The notes beneath the pieces were generated by a model, which saw only the letters and a list, made by a program, of their open reading frames with translations, was not told the DNA's origin and made no database searches. The position numbers and the translations under genes were made by a program. Shown piece after piece: positions 1 to 13,627 of a stretch of 64,000 bases of DNA (its first letter is position 1; each line of letters opens with the position of its first letter). Source of the DNA: JAEULH01 sp963746275 (GTDB taxonomy: Bacteria; Pseudomonadota; Alphaproteobacteria; Rhodospirillales; Defluviicoccaceae); contig CAVVAX010000008.1 of NCBI GenBank assembly GCA_963746275.1, positions 62,001-126,000 of the forward strand, read 5' to 3'.

Positions 1-745
<745 letters not shown>

Positions 746-757
746 GGAGGCGAGACG

Positions 758-3737
<2,980 letters not shown>

Positions 3738-4078
3738 GGCATGGCGGCCGGTCAGAATGTATCTGGTTCAGACCGCTAGATGCCCTCACCCAAACTATCC
3801 CCACACGCGCGTTCCGCGCTGCGGGAGAGGGAGCCGCGAGCTGCCCTCGCCCGCGGCGAAGCCGTGGGAGAGGGAGGGGACCCGCGAAGCGGGGAGGGTG
3901 AGGGCGGTCGCGTGCTGCCCGGGGGAGACGCCCAACGGCGAGGTGATCGCGGGCGCGAAAATCGTTGGTAGCGAGGGGTTTATGCCGGGTGGTCGCCGCG
4001 GTGCGGCGCCTCGCGGCTTGACACCCGCGGGGCCGGGGGTTACATCCAGCGCGCCCTTGCGGGTGGCCTATCCGCTTC
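3738..4078. other. Intergenic stretch between treY and tRNA-Asp
   Basis: About 340 bases without a convincing gene. It holds the palindromic repeat annotated separately at 3781-3905, then GC-rich sequence up to the tRNA. Short ORFs here (for example 3655-4101) lack ribosome-binding sites and family resemblance. No clear promoter could be picked by eye. Confidence 0.6.
3781..3905. repeat. Dispersed palindromic repeat, family A copy 1 (compound)
   Basis: Starts with GCCCTCACCC-like and ends with GGGAGGGTGAGGGC, so its ends are inverted repeats. The interior has GGGAGAGGGAG and ACCCGCGAAGCGGGGAGGG. It looks like two half-elements side by side (about 3781-3839 and 3841-3905). The second half closely resembles the copy at 35488-35552. 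This is the style of short intergenic palindromic element common in alphaproteobacteria. Function unknown; it may fold in RNA and act at the end of the treY transcript. Confidence 0.75.
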
Positions 4079-4155
4079 GGGGGTGTAGCTCAGTCGGTTA
4101 GAGCGCTGGCCTGTCACGCCAGAGGCCGCGGGTTCGAGTCCCGTCACTCCCGCCA
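4079..4155 (+). tRNA. tRNA-Asp (anticodon GUC)
   Basis: A full cloverleaf can be drawn. The acceptor stem GGGGGTG (4079-4085) pairs with CACTCCC (4145-4151) with one G-U pair. The D arm is GCTCAGTCGGTTAGAGC. The anticodon stem CTGGC/GCCAG encloses loop CTGTCAC with anticodon GTC at 4113-4115. The T arm contains GGTTCGAGTCC. Discriminator G is at 4152 and the CCA end is encoded at 4153-4155. It lies about 120 bases upstream of nuoA on the same strand. Confidence 0.97.
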
Positions 4156-4273
4156 TCCGCCGCGGGTCCGGTACGCCCGCACTCGTTCGCGGCATGCCGC
4201 GGGCGCGGGGCTCGTCGGGTGCTCCAGTCCGCCGGCCCTACCGTCGATGGCGGCCGGAACCAGAGGTGTCGCC

Positions 4274-4639
4274 GTGGAAGCGTTCCTGTCCGACTACGTC
4301 CCGATCTTCATCTTCCTGGCGATCGCGATCGGCGTGGCGGCAATGGCCGTGATCGCGTCGTACATCATCGCGCCGCAACGCCCGGACGCCGACAAGATCG
4401 CGGCCTACGAATGCGGGTTCGACGCCTTCGAGGACGCCCGGGTGCAGTTCGACGTCCGCTATTACTTGGTGGCAATCCTTTTCATCATCTTCGACCTTGA
4501 GGTCGCTTTCCTGTTCCCGTGGGCCATTTCCCTTGCGGACATCGGGATGTTCGGGTTCTGGTCCATGATGCTTTTCCTGGCAATCCTTACCGTCGGCTTC
4601 ATATACGAGTGGAGGAAAGGAGCGCTGGAATGGGAGTGA
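4274..4639 (+). CDS. nuoA: NADH-quinone oxidoreductase subunit A
   Basis: Small membrane subunit of complex I. Three hydrophobic segments are visible, with the conserved loop YECGFDAFEDARVQFDVRYY between the first and second, followed by FDLEVAFLFPWA in the second. I chose GTG 4274 (protein starts MEAFLSDYVP), with AGAGGTG at 4262-4268. An in-frame ATG at 4247 would add nine residues but has no ribosome-binding site. The end overlaps nuoB by ten bases, so translation is probably coupled. First gene of the complex I operon. Confidence 0.93.
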   Translation: MEAFLSDYVPIFIFLAIAIGVAAMAVIASYIIAPQRPDADKIAAYECGFDAFEDARVQFDVRYYLVAILFIIFDLEVAFLFPWAISLADIGMFGFWSMMLFLAILTVGFIYEWRKGALEWE

Positions 4640-5187
4640 TCCAACCGACCTACGAGCCCGTGCCGGGCCAGGAGGCCGACCTCATCCGCGACCACGACAA
4701 GCTGTGGGGGCGGGTGACCGGCGAGCTCGACAACAAGGGCTTTCTGCTGACCCAATTCGACAAGCTGGTCAGCTGGGCGCGCGCCGGCTCGATGTGGCCG
4801 ATGACCTTCGGGCTGGCCTGCTGCGCCGTCGAGATGATGCACGCCTACGTCAGCCGCTATGACCTCGACCGCTTCGGCGTGGTCCCGCGGCCGAGCCCGC
4901 GCCAGGCGGACGTGATCATCGTCGCCGGCACGCTGACGAACAAGATGGCGCCGGCCTTCCGCCGGGTCTACGACCAGATGGCGGAGCCGCGTTACGTCAT
5001 CTCCATGGGCTCGTGCGCCAACGGCGGCGGCTACTACCACTATTCCTACTCGGTGGTTCGCGGCTGCGATCGGGTGGTGCCGGTCGACATCTACGTGCCG
5101 GGCTGTCCGCCGACGGCGGAGGCGCTGGTCTACGGCGTGCTGCAATTACAGAAGAAGATCAGGCGCACCGGGACCCTGGTGCGCTAG
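4630..5187 (+). CDS. nuoB: NADH-quinone oxidoreductase subunit B (cluster N2)
   Basis: Peripheral-arm subunit carrying Fe-S cluster N2, the last electron carrier before quinone. Cluster ligands are visible in GLACCAVEMM, GSCANGGGYY and VPGCPPTAEAL, with the tandem cysteine pair intact. The start at ATG 4630 overlaps the end of nuoA. Length is 185 residues, normal for an alphaproteobacterial NuoB. The C-terminus ends LQKKIRRTGTLVR. Confidence 0.97.
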   Translation: MGVIQPTYEPVPGQEADLIRDHDKLWGRVTGELDNKGFLLTQFDKLVSWARAGSMWPMTFGLACCAVEMMHAYVSRYDLDRFGVVPRPSPRQADVIIVAGTLTNKMAPAFRRVYDQMAEPRYVISMGSCANGGGYYHYSYSVVRGCDRVVPVDIYVPGCPPTAEALVYGVLQLQKKIRRTGTLVR

Positions 5188-5233
5188 CCCCGGCTCGCCG
5201 GCCGGCGGCAGGTGGATAGGGAGCTGCCGAAGC

Positions 5234-5848
5234 ATGGTGGATGTGGCGCTGCGCGATCTCGGGGAGTACGTGCAAGCCGCGCTTCCCGACGCGGTCCTCG
5301 ACGTCGTGGTCGAGCGCGACGAACTGTGCATCCTTGTCGAACGCGAGCGGGTGGCGCGGGTCCTGAAGTTTCTCCGCGACGACGTCAATTGCCAGTTCAA
5401 GCAGCTGATGGACGTGTGCGGCGTCGATTATCCGGGTCGCGAGGAGCGGTTCGACGTCGTCTACAACCTCTTGAGCCTCACCCACAACCGGCGCATCCGG
5501 GTGAAGGTGAGCGCCACCGAGGACACGCCGGTGCCCACCGTGATCGAGGTGTTCAGCTCGGCCAACTGGTGGGAGCGCGAGACCTGGGACATGTTTGGGA
5601 TCGCCTTCCGCGACCATCCCGACCTGCGCCGGATCCTGTCGGACTACGGCTTCCAGGGTCACCCCCTGCGCAAGGACTTCCCACTCACCGGCTACGTCGA
5701 GGTGCGTTATGACGACGAGCAGAAACGAGTGGTCTACGAGCCGGTGAAACTGCCGCAGGACTGGCGGACGTTCGACTTCCTGAGCCCGTGGGAGGGCATC
5801 CAGGGAGAGCTCCCGGGGGATGAGAAGGCGAAAGACCAGCCGGCATGA
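5234..5848 (+). CDS. nuoC: NADH-quinone oxidoreductase subunit C
   Basis: 30-kDa-type peripheral subunit of complex I that packs against NuoB and NuoD. The signature region is ANWWERETWDMFGIAF followed by DYGFQGHPLRKDFPLTGYVE. It is 204 residues, a stand-alone NuoC and not the NuoCD fusion of enterics. The stop overlaps the nuoD start (ATGA at 5845-5848). Confidence 0.97.
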   Translation: MVDVALRDLGEYVQAALPDAVLDVVVERDELCILVERERVARVLKFLRDDVNCQFKQLMDVCGVDYPGREERFDVVYNLLSLTHNRRIRVKVSATEDTPVPTVIEVFSSANWWERETWDMFGIAFRDHPDLRRILSDYGFQGHPLRKDFPLTGYVEVRYDDEQKRVVYEPVKLPQDWRTFDFLSPWEGIQGELPGDEKAKDQPA

Positions 5849-7023
5849 CCGAAACCGAGATCAAGAACTACACGCTGAACTTCGGGCCGCAGCACCCTTC
5901 GGCCCACGGCGTGCTCCGCCTCGTCCTGGAGATGGACGGCGAGGTCGTCGACCGCGCCGACCCGCACATCGGCCTGCTTCACCGCGGCACGGAGAAGCTG
6001 ATCGAATACCGGACCTATCTGCAGTCGGTCCCGTACTTCGACCGGCTGGACTACGTCTCGCCGCAGAACCAGGAGCATGCCTTCGCGCTGGCGGTGGAGC
6101 GGCTGCTGGGCATCGAGGCGCCGCCGCGCGGGCAGTACCTCAGGGCGCTCTACGCCGAGATCGGCCGTGTCCTCAACCACGTCTTCACCGTATGCGCCTA
6201 CGCCATGGACGTCGGCGCGATGACGCCGATGCTGTGGGGCTTCGAGCAGCGCGAGCGGCTGATGGAGTTCTGCGAGCGCGTCTCCGGCGCGCGCATGCAC
6301 ATGAACTACTTCCGCCCTGGCGGGGTGAGCCTGGACATGCCGACGGGGCTTGCCGAAGACATCTGGGCGTGGTCGGAGACGTTCCCCGCGGTCATCGACG
6401 ACCTCGAGGAGCTGCTGACCGAGAACCGCATCTTCAAGCAGCGCAGCGTCGATATTGGCGCGATCACCGCCGAGCAGGCGCTGGACTGGGGTTTCTCCGG
6501 GCCGAACCTGCGCGCCTGCGGCGTGGCGTGGGACCTGCGCAAGGCCCAGCCCTACGACTGCTACGCCGACCTCGACTTCGACGTTCCCATAGGCAAGCAC
6601 GGCGACTGCTACGACCGCTATCTCGTGCGGATGTACGAGCTGCGCGAAAGCCTGAAGATCATCCGCCAGTGCCTGCAGAAGATGCCGGCCGGGCCGGTGA
6701 AGGTCGATGACCGCAAGGTTTCGCCGCCGCCGCGCAGCGAGATGAAGCATTCGATGGAAGCGCTCATCCATCACTTCAAGCTCTACACCGAGGGCTACCA
6801 CGTGCCCCCCGGCGAGACCTACACGGTGGTCGAGGCGCCCAAGGGAGAGTTCGGGGTGTACCTCGTCGCCGACGGCACCAACCGCGCCTACCGTTGCAAG
6901 ATCCGCTCGCCGGGCTTCGCCCATCTGCAGGCGATGGACTTCCTCACCCGCGGGCACATGCTGGCGGACGTGGTCGCCGTGCTCGGCTCCCTCGACATCG
7001 TGTTCGGCGAGGTCGACCGATGA
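5845..7023 (+). CDS. nuoD: NADH-quinone oxidoreductase subunit D
   Basis: 49-kDa-type subunit that forms most of the quinone-reaction cavity with NuoB. It starts MTETEIKNYTLNFGPQHPSA, and the GPQHPSAHGVLR motif contains the conserved quinone-site histidine. HIGLLHRGTEKLIEY and a C-terminal block ending DIVFGEVDR are also typical. 392 residues with no frame disturbance. Overlaps nuoC and nuoE by four bases each. Confidence 0.97.
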   Translation: MTETEIKNYTLNFGPQHPSAHGVLRLVLEMDGEVVDRADPHIGLLHRGTEKLIEYRTYLQSVPYFDRLDYVSPQNQEHAFALAVERLLGIEAPPRGQYLRALYAEIGRVLNHVFTVCAYAMDVGAMTPMLWGFEQRERLMEFCERVSGARMHMNYFRPGGVSLDMPTGLAEDIWAWSETFPAVIDDLEELLTENRIFKQRSVDIGAITAEQALDWGFSGPNLRACGVAWDLRKAQPYDCYADLDFDVPIGKHGDCYDRYLVRMYELRESLKIIRQCLQKMPAGPVKVDDRKVSPPPRSEMKHSMEALIHHFKLYTEGYHVPPGETYTVVEAPKGEFGVYLVADGTNRAYRCKIRSPGFAHLQAMDFLTRGHMLADVVAVLGSLDIVFGEVDR

Positions 7024-7660
7024 CCGTTCAGGACGCGATCAAGCAGGCGCCCAACGAGCCTTTCAGCTTCAGCGAGGAGAACGTCGCCGAGGCGAAGAGG
7101 ATCATCGGCAAGTACCCGGAGGGCCGGCAGCAGAGCGCGGTGATGCCGCTGCTCTATCTGGCGCAGAAGCAGAACAACGGCTGGCTGTCGCAGCCGGCGC
7201 TGGAGTACATCGCCAAGTTCCTCGGCATGCCGGTGATCCGCGTGGCCGAGGTCGCGACCTTCTACACCATGTACAATCTCCAGCCGATCGGCCGGCATCA
7301 CGTCCAGGTCTGCACCAACCTGTCGTGCTGGCTGCGGGGCTCCGACGAGATCATGGACGCCTGCCGCGAGGCGCTCGGCGTCGAGATCGGCGGCACGACC
7401 GAGGACGGCGGCTTCACCCTGTCCGAGGTCGAGTGCCTGTGCGCCTGCGTGAACGCGCCGATCGTGCAGATCGACGACGACTTCTACGAGGACCTGACCC
7501 CGGACAGCATCCAGACGATCCTGGCCGAGCTGCGCGCCGGGCGGACGCCCAAGAGCGGGTCGCAGATCGGCCGGACTAGCTCCGAGCCCGTCGGCGGGCT
7601 CACGACATTGACGACGACCGGCACCGGCCAGAGCGGCGGGCCCGGCACGGGAGAGGCCTG

Positions 7661-7661
<1 letters not shown>
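7020..7661 (+). CDS. nuoE: NADH-quinone oxidoreductase subunit E
   Basis: 24-kDa-type thioredoxin-fold subunit with 2Fe-2S cluster N1a. The ligands are in VCTNLSCWL and VECLCACVNAP. ATG 7020 is the start because it overlaps the nuoD stop; the longer upstream reading lies inside nuoD. The protein is 213 residues. Beyond about residue 170 there is a Gly/Thr/Ser-rich tail (GRTPKSGSQIGR and onward) not needed for the fold. The stop overlaps the nuoF ATG (TGATG). Confidence 0.95.
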
Positions 7662-8964
<1,303 letters not shown>

Positions 8965-8973
8965 GGAACCGCC

Positions 8974-11047
8974 ATGCCGAAGCTCACGATTGACGGAACG
9001 GTCGTCGAGGTCGAGGCCGGCCTGACGCTGCTGCAGGCCTGCGAGACCATCGGCGTCGAGATCCCCCGCTTCTGCTACCACGAGCGGCTGTCCATCGCCG
9101 GCAACTGCCGGATGTGCCTGGTTGCCATGGAAGGCTCGCCGAAGCCTATCGCCTCATGCGCGATGCCGGCCGCGGAAGGGATGGTGATCCACACGAACAC
9201 CCCCGAGGTGCACAAGATGCGCAAGGGGGTGATGGAGTTCCTGCTGATCAACCATCCGCTCGACTGCCCGATCTGCGATCAGGGTGGCGAGTGCGACCTG
9301 CAGGACCAGGCCATGTTTTATGGCTTCGACCGCGGCCGCTTCCACGAGAACAAGCGGGCCGTGCGCGACAAGTACATGGGGCCACTGATCAAGACCATCA
9401 TGACCCGGTGCATCCACTGCACCCGGTGCATCCGGTTTGCCACCGAGATCGCCGGCGTCCCTGAACTCGGCGCGACTGGGCGGGGCGAGAACATGGAGGT
9501 GGGCACCTACGTCGAGAAGGCGCTGACCTCGGAGCTGTCGGGCAACATGATCGACATCTGCCCGGTCGGCGCGCTGACGTCCAAGCCTTACGCGTTCGTC
9601 GCAAGACCCTGGGAGCTGAGCAAGACCGAGTCGGTCGACGTCATGGACGCGGTCGGCAGCAACATCCGCGTCGACGCCCGCGCCAGCGAGGTGCTGCGGG
9701 TCCTGCCGCGGCTGAACGACGAGATCAACGAGGAATGGATCTCGGACAAGACCCGGTTCGCCTGCGATGGGCTGCGCCGGCAGCGGCTCGACCGGCCCTA
9801 CGTCCGGATCGACGGCAAGCTGCAAGAGGTGCGCTGGCAGGACGCCTTTGCCGCCATCGCCAAGCGGGTGAAGGGGCTACCGGGGGTGAAGATCGCCGCC
9901 ATCGCCGGCGACCTTGCCGACTGCGAAGCGATGGTGGCGCTGAAGGACCTGATGGCCGGCCTCGGCTCGCCGCATCTCGACTGCCGGCAGGATGGCGCCG
10001 CGCTCGCCTGCGAGCCGCGCTCGGCCTACCTGTTCAACACGACGATCGCCGGCATCGAAATCGCCTCGGCGTGCCTGCTCATCGGCACCAACCCGAGGCG
10101 CGAGGCGCCGATCATCAATGCCCGGCTGCGCAAGCGCTACCGCTCCGGCAACTTCCCCGTTGCGGTGGTCGGACCGGCGGAAGACTTGACCTACGCCTAC
10201 GAGCACCTCGGCAACGACCCGCGGCTCTTGCAGCGGATTGGCTCCGACGACCATCCGTTCGCGAAGGTCCTGCGCCAGGGCGAGCGGCCGATGCTCGTGC
10301 TGGGGCAAGGGGCGCTGGCCCGGCCCGACGGCGCCGCGGTGCTGGCGGCGGCGCGGCGCATCGCCGATGTCTGCGGCGTCGTCCGCGCCGACAGCGGCTG
10401 GAACGGCTTCAACGTGCTGCACACCGCGGCGGCGCGGGTCGGCGGCCTGGATCTGGGCTTCGTTCCCGGCCGGGGCGGCCGTGACCTCGCCGGCATCCTC
10501 GCCGGCGCCGAAACCGGCGAGATCGAGGTGGTCTATCTCCTCGGCGCCGACGAGCTGCCGATGGCGCGGCTGGGCAAGGCGTTCGTCATCTACCAGGGCC
10601 ACCACGGCGACGCCGGGGCGCATCGCGCCGACGTGATCCTGCCGGCCGCCGCCTACACCGAGAAGAACGCCACCTACGTCAACACGGAAGGGCGGGTGCA
10701 GAGGGCGATGCGCGCCTGCTATCCGCCGGGCGAGGCGCGCGAGGATTGGAAGATCCTGCGGGCGCTGTCGGACGCCGTGGGCTGCTCGTTGCCGTTCGAG
10801 ACGCTGGCGGACGTCCGCGCCCGGCTGCGCGAGGTCAACGACGTCTTCGCCGAGCCGGACAGCGGTGCGGGCGGCGCCGTGGGGCGTCTTCGGACAGGCG
10901 GGGACGCTCTCGGGCGAGCCGTTCGTGAGCCCGGTTGCGAACTTCTACATGACCAACGCGATCAGCCGCGCCTCGGTGACCATGGCCGAGTGCACCAAGC
11001 TGTTCACCGGCGGAACAGACGAGAAGAAGACCGGCACCCATGGATGA
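8974..11047 (+). CDS. nuoG: NADH-quinone oxidoreductase subunit G (frameshift near 3' end)
   Basis: 75-kDa-type subunit. The N-terminal 2Fe-2S domain has FCYHERLSIAGNCRMCLV. The following His/Cys 4Fe-4S segment is HPLDCPICDQGGECDLQDQA. Next come CIHCTRCIRF and MIDICPVGALTSKPYAF, then the molybdopterin-like domain. The frame is lost between 10860 and 10885 and resumes as WGVFGQAGTLSGEPFVSPVA, ending GGTDEKKTGTHG at 11047. Corrected length 690 residues. The corrected end overlaps the nuoH start at 11040; the uncorrected reading to 11064 is an artefact. Confidence 0.94.
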
Positions 11048-12071
11048 GCTCTGGGCAACGCTGATCTGGCCGGTCCTCTGGACCGGGATCAAGATCGTCA
11101 TCATCGTCGGGCCGCTGATGCTGGCGATCGCCTACCTGACCTTCGCCGAGCGCAAGGTCATCGCCGCCATGCACCTGCGCAAGGGACCGAACGTGGTCGG
11201 GCCGTTCGGCCTGCTGCAGCCGATGGCGGACGGCGTCAAGCTCCTGCTCAAGGAAACCATCGTCCCCAGCCGGGCGAACAAGACCGTCTTCCTCATTGCG
11301 CCGATGATTACCTTCATCCTGGCGCTGGTGGCCTGGGCGGTGATCCCCTTCGGCGAGGGGCTGGTGCTGGCCGACATCAACGTCGGGATTCTCTATCTCT
11401 TCGCCATCTCCTCGCTCGGTGTCTACGGCATCATCATGGCCGGCTGGGCGAGCAACTCGAAGTACGCCTTCCTCGGCGCGCTGCGCTCGGCGGCACAAAT
11501 GGTGTCCTACGAGGTCTCCATGGGCTTCGTGATCATCACCGTCTTGATCTGCGTCGGCTCGCTGAACTTAAGCGACATCGTCCGCGCCCAGCAGGGGCCG
11601 CTGGGCCTGTTTAACTGGTACGTCTTCCCGCTCTTGCCGATGGCGGTGATCTTCTTCGTCTCGACGCTGGCCGAGACCAACCGCCATCCGTTCGATCTGC
11701 CGGAGGCCGAGGCCGAGCTGGTCTCCGGCTACAACGTCGAATATTCGTCGATGACGTTCGCGCTGTTCTTCCTCGGCGAGTACGGCAACATGATCTTGAT
11801 GTCGGCGATGACGTCGATCCTGTTCCTCGGCGGCTGGCTGCCGCCGTTCGACATCGCGCCGCTCAACTGGATCCCGGGGCCGATCTGGTTCGCGCTGAAG
11901 ATCTCCGCGTGCCTGTTCGTCTTCCTCTGGGTGCGCGCGACGCTCCCACGCTACCGTTACGACCAGCTGATGCGGCTGGGCTGGAAGGTGTTCCTGCCGA
12001 TCTCGCTGGCGGCGGTGGTGGTGGTCTCCGGCTTCCTGGTCGCCTTCGACATGCTTCCGGGCGCCAAATGA
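11040..12071 (+). CDS. nuoH: NADH-quinone oxidoreductase subunit H
   Basis: Membrane subunit joining the peripheral arm and the proton-pumping arm, lining the quinone channel. About eight hydrophobic helices are visible. Conserved loops are TFAERKVIAAMHLRKGPNVV and the acidic loop AETNRHPFDLPEAEAELVSG. 343 residues, normal length, ending AFDMLPGAK. Starts inside the last codons of nuoG. Confidence 0.97.
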   Translation: MDELWATLIWPVLWTGIKIVIIVGPLMLAIAYLTFAERKVIAAMHLRKGPNVVGPFGLLQPMADGVKLLLKETIVPSRANKTVFLIAPMITFILALVAWAVIPFGEGLVLADINVGILYLFAISSLGVYGIIMAGWASNSKYAFLGALRSAAQMVSYEVSMGFVIITVLICVGSLNLSDIVRAQQGPLGLFNWYVFPLLPMAVIFFVSTLAETNRHPFDLPEAEAELVSGYNVEYSSMTFALFFLGEYGNMILMSAMTSILFLGGWLPPFDIAPLNWIPGPIWFALKISACLFVFLWVRATLPRYRYDQLMRLGWKVFLPISLAAVVVVSGFLVAFDMLPGAK

Positions 12072-12111
12072 GCTGCCCTGATGCGCTGGGACGAGATGAG
12101 GATAGGCTGAC

Positions 12112-12600
12112 ATGAGCTTCATGGACCGCGCCGCGCGGACGATCTTTCTGAGCGAGCTGATCTCCGGGCTGAGCCTGACCTTCCGCTACATGTTCCGGCC
12201 GACGGTGACCCTGAACTACCCCTACGAGAAGGGCCCGATCTCGCCGCGGTTCCGCGGCGAGCACGCGCTGCGCCGCTACCCCAACGGCGAGGAGCGGTGC
12301 ATCGCCTGCAAGCTGTGCGAGGCGATCTGCCCGGCGCAGGCGATCACCATCGAGGCCGAGCCTCGCGCCGACGGCAGCCGGCGGACGACCCGCTACGACA
12401 TCGACATGGTCAAGTGCATCTACTGCGGCTTCTGCCAGGAGGCCTGCCCGGTGGACGCCATCGTCGAGGGGCCGAACTTCGAGTTCTCCACCGAGACGCG
12501 CGAGGAGCTGCTCTACGACAAGGAGAAGCTGCTCGCCAATGGCGACCGTTGGGAGGCCGAGCTCGCTGCCAATTTGGCTGCCGACGCACCCTATCGTTGA
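12112..12600 (+). CDS. nuoI: NADH-quinone oxidoreductase subunit I
   Basis: TYKY-type subunit with two 4Fe-4S clusters (N6a and N6b). Two ferredoxin motifs are complete: CIACKLCEAICPAQAITIE and CIYCGFCQEACPVDAIVEGP. 162 residues. An N-terminal amphipathic region (SELISGLSLTFRYMF) probably lies on the membrane surface. A 91-base gap separates it from nuoJ, the longest spacing within the operon. Confidence 0.97.
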   Translation: MSFMDRAARTIFLSELISGLSLTFRYMFRPTVTLNYPYEKGPISPRFRGEHALRRYPNGEERCIACKLCEAICPAQAITIEAEPRADGSRRTTRYDIDMVKCIYCGFCQEACPVDAIVEGPNFEFSTETREELLYDKEKLLANGDRWEAELAANLAADAPYR

Positions 12601-12691
12601 CTGACGGCCGGGTATCGGACAGAAAGGCGCCAATGGCGGCACCGCGGGAACGTCCTTTGCCTACGCCGCTGAGAACACTTTCGGAACCGCA

Positions 12692-13306
12692 ATGGTCTTC
12701 CAGGCGCTCGCCTTCTACCTATTTGCGCTCGTGGCCGTCGGCGCCGCCGTCATGGTCATCTCGTCGCGCAATCCGGTTCACGCCGTCCTCTTTCTGATCC
12801 TCGCCTTCTTCAACGCCGCCGCGCTGTTCATCCTGATGGGGGCCGAGTTCCTCGGGATGATCCTGGTCGTGGTCTACGTCGGCGCGGTCGCGGTGATGTT
12901 CCTGTTCGTCGTGATGATGCTGGACATCAATTTCGCCGAGCTGCGCCAGGGCTTCCTCAAGTACCTCCCGATCGGCGCCGTGGTCGGCCTCGTCCTCCTC
13001 GTCGAGCTCCTGATCGTTCTGGGCGGCTGGACCTTGGCGCCGGAAGCGGCGGCCAGCGTTCGTTCGCCGACACCCGGCCTCGACCAGGCGACCAACACCC
13101 GGGCGCTGGGGCAATTGATCTATACCCACTACCTGTTCGCCTTTCAGGCCGCCGGCGTCATCCTGCTGATCTCCATGATCGGCGCCATCGTGTTGACCCT
13201 GCGCAAGCGCGGGGGCGTGCGCCGCCAGGACATCTCGGCGCAGGTGGCAAGACGCCCGGCCGATACCATCGAGGTGCGCAAGGTTCCCCCCGGGCGAGGC
13301 ATCTGA
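12692..13306 (+). CDS. nuoJ: NADH-quinone oxidoreductase subunit J
   Basis: Membrane subunit with five hydrophobic helices. Typical N-terminal sequence is SSRNPVHAVLFLILAFFNAA, followed by EFLGMILVVVYVGAVAVMFL, the helix with the family pi-bulge. 204 residues with a basic C-terminal tail. The stop overlaps the nuoK start by one base (TGATG at 13304-13308). Confidence 0.95.
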   Translation: MVFQALAFYLFALVAVGAAVMVISSRNPVHAVLFLILAFFNAAALFILMGAEFLGMILVVVYVGAVAVMFLFVVMMLDINFAELRQGFLKYLPIGAVVGLVLLVELLIVLGGWTLAPEAAASVRSPTPGLDQATNTRALGQLIYTHYLFAFQAAGVILLISMIGAIVLTLRKRGGVRRQDISAQVARRPADTIEVRKVPPGRGI

Positions 13307-13617
13307 TGCTCACCATCGGTCTGCCGCATTACCTGTCGCTCGCCGCGATCCTGTTCGCCATCGGGATTTTCGGCATCTTTCTCAACCGCAAGAACATCAT
13401 CGTCATCCTGATGTCGCTCGAGGTGATGCTCCTCGCCGTCAACATCAACCTGGTCGCTTTCTCCGTGCAGCTGGGCGATCTGGTCGGCCAGGTCTTCGCC
13501 ATGTTCATCCTCACGGTCGCGGCGGCCGAAGCGGCCATCGGCCTTGCCATTCTCGTCGTCTACTTCCGCATCCGTGGCTCCATCGCGGTCGAAGACGTCA
13601 ACCTGATGAAAGGCTGA
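13306..13617 (+). CDS. nuoK: NADH-quinone oxidoreductase subunit K
   Basis: Three-helix MrpC-like membrane subunit. The helices show GIFGIFLNRKNIIVILMSLE and VMLLAVNINLVAFS. The membrane glutamates in SLEVML and AAAEAAIGLAI, implicated in proton transfer, are present. 103 residues, standard length. Confidence 0.96.
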   Translation: MLTIGLPHYLSLAAILFAIGIFGIFLNRKNIIVILMSLEVMLLAVNINLVAFSVQLGDLVGQVFAMFILTVAAAEAAIGLAILVVYFRIRGSIAVEDVNLMKG

Positions 13618-13627
13618 GGCGCCGCCC

